Source of the DNA: Formosa sp. L2A11
GTDB lineage: Bacteria; Bacteroidota; Bacteroidia; Flavobacteriales; Flavobacteriaceae
Assembly: GCF_009796865.1 (NCBI RefSeq)
Contig: NZ_CP047028.1
Span: forward strand, 744,001-808,000
Length of the DNA: 64,000 nt
Direction of reading: 5' to 3'
The translations under genes and the position numbers were made by a program. This document shows, in pieces, positions 26,792 to 35,660 of the stretch (positions within the stretch are counted from its first letter, which is position 1; each line of letters opens with the position of its first letter). Under the pieces are notes generated by a model that searched no databases, was not told the DNA's origin, and was given only the letters and a program-made list of their open reading frames with translations.

Positions 26792-29113
26792 ATGAATAAT
26801 TTCAACAAACTTTTTATTCTTTTAAGCTGTATTTTATTACCTGTTTTATCTCAAGCTCAAGATAAAGAAAAACCAAAAGTAGCACTCGTGTTAAGCGGAG
26901 GAGGCGCGTTAGGAATTGCTCATATCCCAACACTACAAAAATTAGATTCCCTAGGCATTGTTCCGGATTTAATAGTTGGTACAAGTATGGGAAGCATCGT
27001 GGGTGCTTTATATTCTATAGGTTATACTGGAGATGAAATTGCAGAACTTTCTAAAACAACAGATTGGAACAAATTGTTTAGAGGAAAAGTATCTATTAAT
27101 AGTGTGAGTAATGAAGAAAAAAGTGAATTTGGTCGTTATACTGTAGGTTTTGAGGTTATAGATAAGAAACCAAAACCTGTGCTTGCTATTTTAAACGATC
27201 AGAACTTAAGAGAATTCTTTAGAGTTTTAACCTATCCTGTTTATAATATTACAGATTTTGACAAGTTTCCGATTCCTTTTAGAGCCATGGCGACAGACAT
27301 TGTAAATGGGAAACAAGTTGTTTTATCTAAAGGCTCCTTAACAACCGCTATGCGAGCTAGTATGTCTATTCCTGGTGTTTTTAAACCTGTTGAATACGAA
27401 AACACCTTACTTGTTGACGGTGGTGTTTTAAATAATTTCCCTGTAGATGTTGCTAAAAAAATGGGAGCAGATTTTATTATAGGAAGCGAAGTTAGTGGTG
27501 GCTTACAAACTAAAGAAGAGTTGAGTAGTTTGGAAAACTTACTCTTTCAGACAGGAATGCTTTCTAGCAATTTAACGACTGCAAAAAACAAAAATGATTG
27601 TGATATTTTAATAGACAATGTACCTAATCTAAACTATACTCCGGGAGATTTCGATAAGAATGAAATTATTTATGAAGAAGGAAAAAAGGCAGTACAAGAC
27701 AACGAAGCTAAGTTTATAGCTCTTGCAAAAATGCTAGAACCTTATAAACAAAGATCTCATAAAAAACCAATAACAAGTAATCTTGTTACACTAGACACCA
27801 TAGTTTACAAAGGTATTAGCAAAAGCAACTTAAGACTAGTAACGACTAGATCTGGACTCAAGGAAAAAGAAGAATATACTATAGATGAAGCAAAAACACA
27901 TATTAATAGAATTCTAGGAACAAATTTATTTTCATCAATATATACCAATCCTATATTAAATAAAGGAAAAACAGGTCTTGAAATTACTGCAAAAGAAAAA
28001 GCACACAATCAAGTTAAGGTTGCTGTTCATTTTGACGATTACAGAGGTGTTGGATTATTAGCAAACTACACAGGAAGAAACATAATAGGGGCATCTTCTA
28101 GATTTCTTGTCACTCTAGATATCGCAGAACAACCAAAATTCAAGATTCAATATCAGAAAATATTTGGGAAAAATAAAGATTTTTGGTTCAGATCTGAAGT
28201 TTTTGGAGAAAAGCTTGACCAAGACATTCTTATAAGTGGCGAATCTGCAGATGAAATGAATTACAAATATCTGCAATTCGATAACGAAATTAACCACAAC
28301 ATACACACTCTTAAAAGCTACGCAGGAATAGGAATAAATTACCAAAATACGACTCTAAAACCAGATGCTGACCCAGACATAATTAACAACATATTTAATT
28401 TAGTTAATTATAAGTTTAGAACAACCGAGGTTTATGGACAGTATGTTTATAACACGCTAAACAAAGTCTTTTTTCCTACAAAAGGTATTAATATAGAAGC
28501 TCGATTAGGACGAGCTATTACTAATAAAATTGAAGCTAGTTTTTACGATAACTCTTTAAGAAATAATGAATCTGGACGCTTTAGCGGATTTACAAAATTT
28601 AGATTACACTTTAAAAACGTAAACACAATTAACAATAAGCTTAGCCTAGTTGTAGGAGCAAATATTGGTTTCACACTTTTAGATGATGAAGAATATGGCG
28701 ACACATCTTTTCAAGGTTTAGGTTATGGCGCCAACTATTTATTAGGAGGAAATATAAAACAAACACGCGGAGACAACTATATATTCTACGGCCTCTTAGA
28801 AGACGAACTACCAGTAAGCCAATTTATGGGTGTAAACATTGCTTTACAATATCAATTTATAAAAAAACTATATGTTACACCCCATTTTAATATGGCTTCT
28901 GTTGGGTTTGGAAATTTCACCGACTTTGCTGAAGATGCCTTATCTCCAAAAGGAGAATGGAAAGACAACTTAGACACCAGTAACCTTGTCTCTATAGGTA
29001 CCAAACTTGATTGCAATACAATTATAGGACCAGTAAGTTTAGACTTTACCTGGGTTAACAGCACAGATAAATTCCGTTTATTCTTTGGCATAGGTATTCC
29101 TTTAGGACGTTAA
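26792..29113 (+). CDS. Patatin-like phospholipase with POTRA and outer-membrane barrel (type Vd autotransporter-like)
   Basis: This 773-residue protein has a signal peptide (1-22, ending SQAQ) and a patatin domain: oxyanion-hole VLSGGGALGIAHI, nucleophile GTSMG (Ser65) and DGG with Asp209. A POTRA-like segment follows (about 325-400), then a beta-barrel of the surface-antigen/Omp85 kind (AVHFDDYRGVGLLANYTGRN, then FFPTKGINIEARLGR), ending FRLFFGIGIPLGR. The layout matches PlpD/FplA, type Vd proteins that expose or release a phospholipase at the cell surface. The catalytic dyad is intact, so phospholipase A-type activity is likely. It stands alone with its own promoter. Confidence 0.9.
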   Translation: MNNFNKLFILLSCILLPVLSQAQDKEKPKVALVLSGGGALGIAHIPTLQKLDSLGIVPDLIVGTSMGSIVGALYSIGYTGDEIAELSKTTDWNKLFRGKVSINSVSNEEKSEFGRYTVGFEVIDKKPKPVLAILNDQNLREFFRVLTYPVYNITDFDKFPIPFRAMATDIVNGKQVVLSKGSLTTAMRASMSIPGVFKPVEYENTLLVDGGVLNNFPVDVAKKMGADFIIGSEVSGGLQTKEELSSLENLLFQTGMLSSNLTTAKNKNDCDILIDNVPNLNYTPGDFDKNEIIYEEGKKAVQDNEAKFIALAKMLEPYKQRSHKKPITSNLVTLDTIVYKGISKSNLRLVTTRSGLKEKEEYTIDEAKTHINRILGTNLFSSIYTNPILNKGKTGLEITAKEKAHNQVKVAVHFDDYRGVGLLANYTGRNIIGASSRFLVTLDIAEQPKFKIQYQKIFGKNKDFWFRSEVFGEKLDQDILISGESADEMNYKYLQFDNEINHNIHTLKSYAGIGINYQNTTLKPDADPDIINNIFNLVNYKFRTTEVYGQYVYNTLNKVFFPTKGINIEARLGRAITNKIEASFYDNSLRNNESGRFSGFTKFRLHFKNVNTINNKLSLVVGANIGFTLLDDEEYGDTSFQGLGYGANYLLGGNIKQTRGDNYIFYGLLEDELPVSQFMGVNIALQYQFIKKLYVTPHFNMASVGFGNFTDFAEDALSPKGEWKDNLDTSNLVSIGTKLDCNTIIGPVSLDFTWVNSTDKFRLFFGIGIPLGR

Positions 29114-29149
29114 AATAGTGTAGTATATTATTGGCTTCAAAATAATATA

Positions 29150-31549
29150 CTATAAGCTCGCTTTAACAGGTACGTCTACAACTTCAGAAAACACTTCGCC
29201 TTTTTCATTCATACCATTAATAAATAATTTAATTTTATCATGATCACCTTTATAGACTTGCAAACTATTTGAAGTGTTTGGTGAAACATCAAAATTAGGA
29301 ATCCAATCTAAAGTGTTATAAAACTGTTTAGATGACTTAGTATTAAATGTAAACAGAGGTCTTTCAAAATCAAGTGCAGGTCTTGTAAAACCAAAATCTA
29401 CGTTACTTACAAAATATTTATGTCCAGCTTCACCCCGATCATATTCGTAAGCTTCTTTTAAGTCTACATATATTGCCCCCATTGCTCCTTGATAACCATA
29501 AACATAAGCTGTTGGGCTAACTCTAATAGAAGCCACATCGGATAATTGAATATTTTCAAGCATTCCGGCGTATGTTAACGCCCCATTTAAAACAATCAAA
29601 GCATTTCCGCCTTTCCTTCTAAACCCTATATCATACTTCTGTCCCATAGACCCTTGCCCCTTAGAAACAAAAAGTGTAGGTTGAATTCTTAAATATTGTA
29701 TTACATTATACATAGACTCCTGAACTTCACTAAACTCTAATGCTCTTATTGAAGCTGTTTCTTGCCAAACCCTTGGTTTTCTCTTATCATCAACTGCTTT
29801 ATTTCCCTCTAAATTAACAGTTTCTAAAACTTCAGAGCCTCTATATATCAATTCAGAACTATCATTTACAGGTTCTGCTTGTTTTAAAGTTGTTTTTAAA
29901 TCCGGTTTAGAATACGCAAGAACATCGTTTGGTTTGTAATTACTTTTAGAATCATAAACATAAAAAGTAGCATCTAACAACCCTCCTTTTTTATTAATTA
30001 AAGACAACTTATAATCTGAACTGTCTTTTAAAACCAGATTTTTAAACTGAAATGATTTATCAGAATTTATTTTTGTCACTTCCAAAATACCATTCACAGT
30101 AGAAGAGAGCATCACTTTATAATCTTCCTTAATATTAGCGTTTACAACACCCTTTACCTCCAATCCGTTTTCTATATTAAAAATAGGCTTATCGTTATTT
30201 AATTGATAGGTCGTTGTAGCGCCCTTATTAACTTGTAAAAACACATCTAAATCTGTTTTAGATAGACTTAAACCAGAAGGCACACTTTTATCGACATAAG
30301 GATCTAACAAAAAGCCTTCTACTATATTTGATGCATCAGCGTTTAATTTTGTATCTTGTGGCAATACCGAAATACTTAAATTTGAGGCTATAGCACTGCC
30401 TTTAATATTAAAATCTAACCCTAAAGAATCACCAACAACTTCCTTCTGTTTTACATCAATTTTAATTTCATTTTTAGTTTCTACATAAAAATGGCGTTCT
30501 GCTACAGGTTTGTTATTCGCATTAAATAAAGTTATTGTATTTACACCATTAAAAAGATGTGCTTTAGCAACCGGAATACTATATTTAATATGCTTTTTAT
30601 CAATCTTTATAGGTAAAATATAAAGTAATTTCTGATTACGATGTACCGTTGCAAACAGATTTTGATCGCTATACTTTTTAGATAAATCGTTACTTAATGT
30701 GATTTTAAAATGAGCTTTATCCGAATCCTGTTCGCTGGTCTCTTTACTAATAACAATACCAGAATCTACGGCTCCATTAAGCTTAAATGAATAATCCTTG
30801 GCATCGCGTTTAAACTTTAAAATATAATTGTGATCAGGCAAACTAAACACATTAAACGCTCCTACTCCAAAAGCATTGGTTTTTACACTTGCAATTGTTT
30901 TTCCTGAAGCTTTATCTTGTATTTCTACATCTTGATTTGCAACATATAAATCGTTATTAGTTACAGTAAAGTAAATTACGTTTGCTGCATTGTTTAGCAA
31001 GGTTCCACTCTCTGGATAAAAATTAACATCTACAGTTTGTAAAGGTGCATCTGTATTAATACTAATGCCTTCAGTATTTGGCTCTGAATCTGCTAGTGCT
31101 ACTTCTCCACTAGTCTCAAAAGTATTTACAACATTAATTTTTGAAACGTATGCATTATTAAAATTCCTATTCCATTGTGTATCTAACTGAATGTAATATG
31201 TTCCTGTTTTAATATCCTTAGATAATTTTATTTCCCCGAAAGACTTTCCATCTATACAATCGAATAACTGACTAGATATTAGTTTTTTCTGAGAATCGTA
31301 AAAATTAACATGTAAGTTAGATGTGGTAAGTATTGGTTTATCGTCGCTATCGCTAACCACATAAGCTTTCCACCAAATTTTTTCTCCAGAGAAATACAAG
31401 GTCTTATTGGTGTGTACAAATATTTTCTCTTGCGGATAGTCGTGAAAATAATCTGAATTTATAAGTGTCGAATCAATAACATTACGCGCTTCTTGCGAAA
31501 ACATTGTGCTTGAAATTAACAATAGGAATACTGTAAAAATTTTGTTCAT
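29150..31549 (-). CDS. MG2-like and TonB-plug domain envelope protein
   Basis: This 799-residue exported protein has a signal peptide (ends TMFSQ). An MG2-type macroglobulin-like domain follows (about 35-140; YPQEKIFVHTNKTLYFSGEKIWWKAYVV, IKTGTYYIQLDTQWNRNF), then further beta-sandwich repeats. Near 600-720 lies a plug-like domain (MYNVIQYLRIQPTLFVSKG, GNALIVLNGALTYAGMLENIQLSDVASIRV) that resembles the plug of TonB receptors but has no barrel after it. Proteins of this layout are common in Bacteroidota and of unknown function. A role in the periplasm or at the outer membrane, possibly with a receptor or protease partner, is inference. No partner gene is adjacent. Confidence 0.8.
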   Translation of the reverse strand: MNKIFTVFLLLISSTMFSQEARNVIDSTLINSDYFHDYPQEKIFVHTNKTLYFSGEKIWWKAYVVSDSDDKPILTTSNLHVNFYDSQKKLISSQLFDCIDGKSFGEIKLSKDIKTGTYYIQLDTQWNRNFNNAYVSKINVVNTFETSGEVALADSEPNTEGISINTDAPLQTVDVNFYPESGTLLNNAANVIYFTVTNNDLYVANQDVEIQDKASGKTIASVKTNAFGVGAFNVFSLPDHNYILKFKRDAKDYSFKLNGAVDSGIVISKETSEQDSDKAHFKITLSNDLSKKYSDQNLFATVHRNQKLLYILPIKIDKKHIKYSIPVAKAHLFNGVNTITLFNANNKPVAERHFYVETKNEIKIDVKQKEVVGDSLGLDFNIKGSAIASNLSISVLPQDTKLNADASNIVEGFLLDPYVDKSVPSGLSLSKTDLDVFLQVNKGATTTYQLNNDKPIFNIENGLEVKGVVNANIKEDYKVMLSSTVNGILEVTKINSDKSFQFKNLVLKDSSDYKLSLINKKGGLLDATFYVYDSKSNYKPNDVLAYSKPDLKTTLKQAEPVNDSSELIYRGSEVLETVNLEGNKAVDDKRKPRVWQETASIRALEFSEVQESMYNVIQYLRIQPTLFVSKGQGSMGQKYDIGFRRKGGNALIVLNGALTYAGMLENIQLSDVASIRVSPTAYVYGYQGAMGAIYVDLKEAYEYDRGEAGHKYFVSNVDFGFTRPALDFERPLFTFNTKSSKQFYNTLDWIPNFDVSPNTSNSLQVYKGDHDKIKLFINGMNEKGEVFSEVVDVPVKASL

Positions 31550-31867
31550 AATAGCGGAGTTTAATTAGACAATGGTGGTTACACGCAAAAGAGAATTACA
31601 AAATCTCAATTTTGTTTCGTATTTAACAGCTTTCAAATACTATATCAAATTAACAATTAAAAAACAAAAACAGACTAAAAAACAACAAATTACAGAAATA
31701 CAACCTGTTATTTTAACAAAAAAAGCACTGGATAATAAAGACAACTTAAGCTTCTCTTAACCATTCGAAAAACAAATAATGAAATCTAGAAGAAAAATAA
31801 AAGTATTAAAAACTAAGACATGTTATAAAACAAAAAAAAAGCCTCTATCTTACGATAAAGGCTTTAG
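31550..31867. other. Gene-free AT-rich segment between the MG2/plug gene and the tRNA cluster
   Basis: About 318 bases. The right end carries the terminator of the distal tRNA-Leu. A 62-codon frame (31572-31760) has lysine-rich low-complexity content, no matching family and no promoter or ribosome site, so I do not call it. Nothing else is recognised. Confidence 0.5.
31832..31865 (-). terminator. Terminator after the distal tRNA-Leu
   Basis: On the minus strand AAAGCC pairs with GGCTTT around an extended TATC/GATA inner stem, followed by nine T. It is repeated almost exactly 175 bases away after the other tRNA-Leu. Confidence 0.85.
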
Positions 31868-31953
31868 TACAGAAAGCGGGACTTGAACCCGCACGGGCAT
31901 TACTACCCATTGGATTTTAAGTCCAACGTGTCTACCAATTCCACCATTTCTGC
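31868..31953 (-). tRNA. tRNA-Leu (UAA), distal copy
   Basis: The 86-base class II tRNA has acceptor GCAGAAA paired with TTTCTGT, discriminator A, anticodon TAA in loop CTTAAAA on a 5-bp stem, a long variable arm and the T-arm core GGTTCAAGTCC. It decodes UUA. It is last in a Gly-Leu-Leu cluster and has its own terminator. Confidence 0.95.
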
Positions 31954-32010
31954 ATGGTATATAATTTATTATAACAATCTCTATAAATACAGAGACTGAA
32001 AATAATAATA

Positions 32011-32040
32011 AAAAAGCCTCTATCTTACGATAAAGGCTTT
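32011..32040 (-). terminator. Terminator-like hairpin between the two tRNA-Leu genes
   Basis: Same stem as the one at 31832-31865, with a shorter T-run. It lies right after the proximal tRNA-Leu, so read-through is needed for the distal copy unless that has its own promoter. Confidence 0.8.
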
Positions 32041-32042
32041 AG

Positions 32043-32128
32043 TACTGAAAGCGGGACTTGAACCCGCACGGGCATTACTACCCATTGGATTTTAAGTCCA
32101 ACGTGTCTACCAATTCCACCATTTCAGC
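32043..32128 (-). tRNA. tRNA-Leu (UAA), proximal copy
   Basis: The 86-base tRNA is identical to the distal copy except in the acceptor stem, where the third pair is T-A instead of A-T (GCTGAAA with TTTCAGT). The change on both sides preserves pairing, so both copies look functional. Anticodon TAA. Confidence 0.95.
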
Positions 32129-32163
32129 ATTTGGTATATTTTCAGAAAATCAAAACAGTATAG

Positions 32164-32235
32164 AGCGAAAGACGGGATTTGAACCCGCGACCCCCACCTT
32201 GGCAAGGTGATGCTCTACCCCTGAGCTACTTTCGC
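32164..32235 (-). tRNA. tRNA-Gly (GCC)
   Basis: The 72-base tRNA has acceptor GCGAAAG paired with CTTTCGC, anticodon GCC on stem TCACC/GGTGG, and T-arm GCGGGTTCAAATCCCGT. It is first in the cluster, about 37 bases from the predicted transcription start. Confidence 0.96.
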
Positions 32236-32277
32236 GTAGTGTTTTAATGAACGTATGCAACATTGCTATTGCGGATG

Positions 32278-32306
32278 CAAATTTAGTACTTTTCTTGGCA
32301 TCTCAA
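32278..32306 (-). promoter_or_regulatory. Promoter of the tRNA operon (TTG-N18-TAAATTTG)
   Basis: On the minus strand TTG (32306-32304) and TAAATTTG (32285-32278) are separated by 18 bases, a full match to the Bacteroidota primary-sigma consensus. The start would be near 32272. Confidence 0.8.
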
Positions 32307-32367
32307 AGCTTTTTCAAAAAATAATTCAAAATAATTTTTAAGCTACTGAAAATCAATATCAAATATT

Positions 32368-34989
32368 TTAACTTTTCACTGTTTTACCTGGCTTAATAAG
32401 CATACGCTTTATTTCATTCAGTTTCATTAAGGCTTCAACAGGTGTTAACGTATCGATATCTGTATTTATAATCTCCTCTTTTATATTCTCTAATAACGGA
32501 TCGTCTAAATTAAAGAAGCTTAATTGTAAATCGTCCGACAGTGTTTTTACTTTATCCGTAAGCTCATCGCTAGAATGCGATTTTTCTAATTTCTTTAAAA
32601 TAGCATTTGCGCGATGTAGCACTTGCTGTGGCATTCCCGCCATTTTAGCCACGTGTATCCCGAAACTATGCTGACTACCACCTTCTACCAATTTTCTTAG
32701 AAACAGCACATTATCTTTTAATTCCTTTACAGAGACATTATAATTCTTAATTCTTGGGAAAGTTTCAGACATTTCATTTAACTCATGGTAATGCGTTGCA
32801 AATAACGTTTTAGCCTTTGCAGGATGTTCGTGTAAATATTCACTTATAGCCCAAGCAATAGAAATTCCATCGTAGGTACTGGTTCCTCTTCCTATTTCAT
32901 CTAACAACACCAAACTACGCTCCGACATATTATTAAGGATGGAAGCCGTTTCATTCATCTCCACCATAAACGTAGATTCTCCCATCGAAATATTATCGCT
33001 TGCACCTACTCTAGTAAAGATCTTATCGACAACACCAATTCTAGCGGATTTTGCAGGCACGAAACTTCCTATTTGTGCCAAGAGCACAATAAGTGCCGTC
33101 TGACGTAAAATAGCAGATTTACCAGACATGTTTGGCCCCGTAATCATGATGATTTGCTGAGACGAACGGTCTAAAAACACATCATTAGCTATATAAGGTT
33201 CGCCGATTGGTAATTGCTTCTCGATAACAGGATGGCGACCTTCAACAATTTCTAAATCGAATGTATCGTCTAGAACAGGATACACATACTTATTATCGGT
33301 TGCCAATTGTGCAAATCCACACAAACAATCCAACTGCCCTATTAAAAAGGCATTTTGCTGAACGGGTTTAATATACTGACTCATCCAAGCCACTAAATCT
33401 CCAAACAACTTTTGCTCTATAGCTAAAATACGTTCTTCGGCACCAAGAATTTTGGCTTCGTATTCTTTTAATTCTTCCGTAATATAACGTTCAGCACTTA
33501 CTAAGGTTTGCTTTCTAATCCACTCTTCAGGGACTTTATCTTTATGTGTATTTCGAACTTCAATATAATAGCCAAACACATTATTAGAAGCAATTTTTAA
33601 AGATGTAATCCCGGTACGCTCGCTTTCGCGCTCCAACATGGCATCTAAATAATTCTTTCCTGAAGTTGATAAACCTCGAAGCTCATCTAACTCAGCAGAA
33701 AATCCTTCAGCAATCGTGTGTCCTTTTAAAACATTTACCGGTGCTTCTTCGTTTAATGTTTGCTTGATTTTCTCTCGCAACACATCGCAACTTTGCAATT
33801 TATCACCTATAATTTTTAAAGCATCGTTAGGAGATTGAGACGCCAATGCTTTTATAGGCACAATAGCTTCTAATGAATTTTTAAGCTGAATAACCTCACG
33901 CGGACTCACTTTTCCGGTCGCGACTTTGGAAATTAAACGTTCTAAATCGCCTATATGTTTTATATGCTGACGCGTCTTTTGGTGCGTTTCCTTTTCTTTG
34001 GTTAAGAAATCGACCACTTCATGACGTTGTTTTATCTTTTTAGCATCTTTTAAAGGCAATGCCAACCAACGCTTTAATAAACGTCCGCCCATTGGCGAAA
34101 TAGTTTTATCTATAATATTCAGCAGTGTTACCGCATTATTATTGGTAGAATTATATAATTCTAAATTCCGCATAGTAAAACGGTCCATCCACACGTAATC
34201 ATCTTCTGCAATACGCGAAATAGATGTAATATGCTCTAATTTATTATGCTGTGTTTCGCCCAAATAATGCAATACAGAACCCGATGCAATAATCCCTTCT
34301 TCTAAATTTTCAACCCCAAAACCTTTTAATGTTTTCGTATTAAAATGCTTCAACAAAGTTTCATTGGTATAATCTGTTTGATAGACCCAATCTTCTAAAT
34401 GAAATACGTGATGGTCGTCTCCAAAAGCTTCACTAAACGTTTTCCGTTTTTGTTTAGAGACTAAAATTTCACTCGGATTAAAATTTTGAAGTAACTTATC
34501 TATATATTCTTGATTTCCTTGAGACGTTAAAAATTCACCTGTAGAAATATCTAAAAATGAAATTCCGATATTGGTTTTCCCAAAATGAACGGCACATAAA
34601 AAGTTATTCGATTTCGATTTTAAAACCTCATCATTTAGCGAAACTCCAGGTGTAATTAATTCGGTAACACCTCTTTTTACAATGGTTTTAGTCTGTTTTG
34701 GGTCTTCTAACTGGTCGCAAATCGCAACACGCTCGCCAGCTTTTACTAATTTTGGTAAGTATGTATTAATAGAATGATGCGGAAACCCAGCCAATTCAAT
34801 CTCACTTTCGCTTCCTGCACCACGTTTTGTCAAGGTAATATCTAGAATTCCTGCTGTCTTAACAGCATCAGACCCAAAGGTTTCATAAAAATCGCCTACA
34901 CGAAATAATAACAGAGCATCTGGATACTTTGCTTTAATCGCATTATACTGTTTCATTAACGGCGTTTCTTTTTTCGTTTTTTTTGCCAA
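32368..34989 (-). CDS. mutS: DNA mismatch repair protein MutS
   Basis: The 873-residue MutS recognises mismatches and starts repair with MutL. It shows the mismatch-binding N-terminal domain with the phenylalanine clamp ([13 protein letters not shown]), the Walker A motif ([15 protein letters not shown]), the Walker B region ([23 protein letters not shown]) and [10 protein letters not shown]. It ends in a helical dimerisation tail. The frame begins with TTG at 34989 ([15 protein letters not shown]); an ATG 11 codons later is possible, but the longer start matches the usual N-terminus I know from relatives. It is divergent from a TrmH-type gene. Confidence 0.95.
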   Translation of the reverse strand: MAKKTKKETPLMKQYNAIKAKYPDALLLFRVGDFYETFGSDAVKTAGILDITLTKRGAGSESEIELAGFPHHSINTYLPKLVKAGERVAICDQLEDPKQTKTIVKRGVTELITPGVSLNDEVLKSKSNNFLCAVHFGKTNIGISFLDISTGEFLTSQGNQEYIDKLLQNFNPSEILVSKQKRKTFSEAFGDDHHVFHLEDWVYQTDYTNETLLKHFNTKTLKGFGVENLEEGIIASGSVLHYLGETQHNKLEHITSISRIAEDDYVWMDRFTMRNLELYNSTNNNAVTLLNIIDKTISPMGGRLLKRWLALPLKDAKKIKQRHEVVDFLTKEKETHQKTRQHIKHIGDLERLISKVATGKVSPREVIQLKNSLEAIVPIKALASQSPNDALKIIGDKLQSCDVLREKIKQTLNEEAPVNVLKGHTIAEGFSAELDELRGLSTSGKNYLDAMLERESERTGITSLKIASNNVFGYYIEVRNTHKDKVPEEWIRKQTLVSAERYITEELKEYEAKILGAEERILAIEQKLFGDLVAWMSQYIKPVQQNAFLIGQLDCLCGFAQLATDNKYVYPVLDDTFDLEIVEGRHPVIEKQLPIGEPYIANDVFLDRSSQQIIMITGPNMSGKSAILRQTALIVLLAQIGSFVPAKSARIGVVDKIFTRVGASDNISMGESTFMVEMNETASILNNMSERSLVLLDEIGRGTSTYDGISIAWAISEYLHEHPAKAKTLFATHYHELNEMSETFPRIKNYNVSVKELKDNVLFLRKLVEGGSQHSFGIHVAKMAGMPQQVLHRANAILKKLEKSHSSDELTDKVKTLSDDLQLSFFNLDDPLLENIKEEIINTDIDTLTPVEALMKLNEIKRMLIKPGKTVKS

Positions 34990-35009
34990 GGGTAAGACGT
35001 TTTAAATGT

Positions 35010-35017
35010 TATTTTTG
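35010..35017 (+). promoter_or_regulatory. -7 promoter element (TATTTTTG) for the TrmH-family gene
   Basis: Exact TAnnTTTG match in the divergent mutS gap. It would give a leader of about 100 bases that contains a 16-codon small frame (35068-35118). Confidence 0.5.
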
Positions 35018-35067
35018 CATTCTAAATAAAGGTTGCAATGTAACCATAATTTGATTTTTTTGAAAAT

Positions 35068-35118
35068 ATGTTCGACCCTATTCAGAAAATCAATATAATT
35101 GAAGAATACAGAAATTAA
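35068..35118 (+). CDS. Possible 16-residue leader peptide upstream of the TrmH-family gene
   Basis: ATG TTC GAC to TAA encodes MFDPIQKINIIEEYRN. It lies in the predicted leader and ends 5 bases before the start of the methyltransferase gene. It could couple translation or be chance. The non-repetitive, balanced composition is why it is listed. Confidence 0.25.
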   Translation: MFDPIQKINIIEEYRN

Positions 35119-35123
35119 ATAGT

Positions 35124-35660
35124 ATGCGTAAGTTAAAAAATAGCGAGTTAGACCGATTGAGTGTTGAAGATTTTAAAGACACCAAAAAGACACCTCTTAT
35201 TATAGTGTTAGATAATATTAGAAGTTTAAATAATATTGGTTCGGTATTTAGAACGAGTGATGCCTTTTTAATTGAAAAAATTTACCTCTGTGGTATCACA
35301 GCAACGCCACCACATAAAGACATACATAAAACCGCTTTAGGAAGCACCGAAACTGTAGCTTGGGAACATGCAGAACACACTTTAGATGTTGTTGAAAAAT
35401 TACAAGCTGAAAACGTAAAAGTGTTAAGTATTGAACAAGCTGAACACGCCACGATGTTAGATACATTTTCTCCAGAGGCAGACACCACTTATGCTTTAGT
35501 GTTTGGAAATGAAGTAAAAGGCGTTGCTCAAGACGTGGTTTCTAAAAGTGATATGGTGATTGAAATCCCCCAATTTGGAACCAAACATTCTTTGAACATT
35601 TCGGTTAGTGCAGGAGTCGTAATTTGGGATGTATTTAGTAAAATGAAGGCTTTAAACTAG
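35124..35660 (+). CDS. SpoU/TrmH-family RNA 2-prime-O-methyltransferase
   Basis: The 178-residue SPOUT methyltransferase transfers methyl from S-adenosylmethionine to ribose in tRNA or rRNA. Motif 1 is IVLDNIRSLNNIGSVFRTSDAF (Asn and Arg), motif 2 YALVFGNEVKGV, and motif 3 IEIPQFGTKHSLNISVSAGVVIWDV, which forms the knot. It is short, lacking the N-terminal substrate domain of larger members, so the target RNA cannot be told. Its last 4 bases overlap the end of the convergent FolK-dNK gene. Confidence 0.9.
   Translation: MRKLKNSELDRLSVEDFKDTKKTPLIIVLDNIRSLNNIGSVFRTSDAFLIEKIYLCGITATPPHKDIHKTALGSTETVAWEHAEHTLDVVEKLQAENVKVLSIEQAEHATMLDTFSPEADTTYALVFGNEVKGVAQDVVSKSDMVIEIPQFGTKHSLNISVSAGVVIWDVFSKMKALN

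Noticed and set aside
31572..31760. 62-codon plus-strand frame before the tRNA cluster
   Set aside because: Lys/Gln-rich low-complexity content from an A-rich spacer, no signal, no family motif and no promoter.
31868..32235. tRNA genes as an integration site of a mobile element
   Set aside because: No duplicated tRNA 3-prime end next to an integrase; the repeat is a whole tRNA plus terminator duplication between housekeeping genes.
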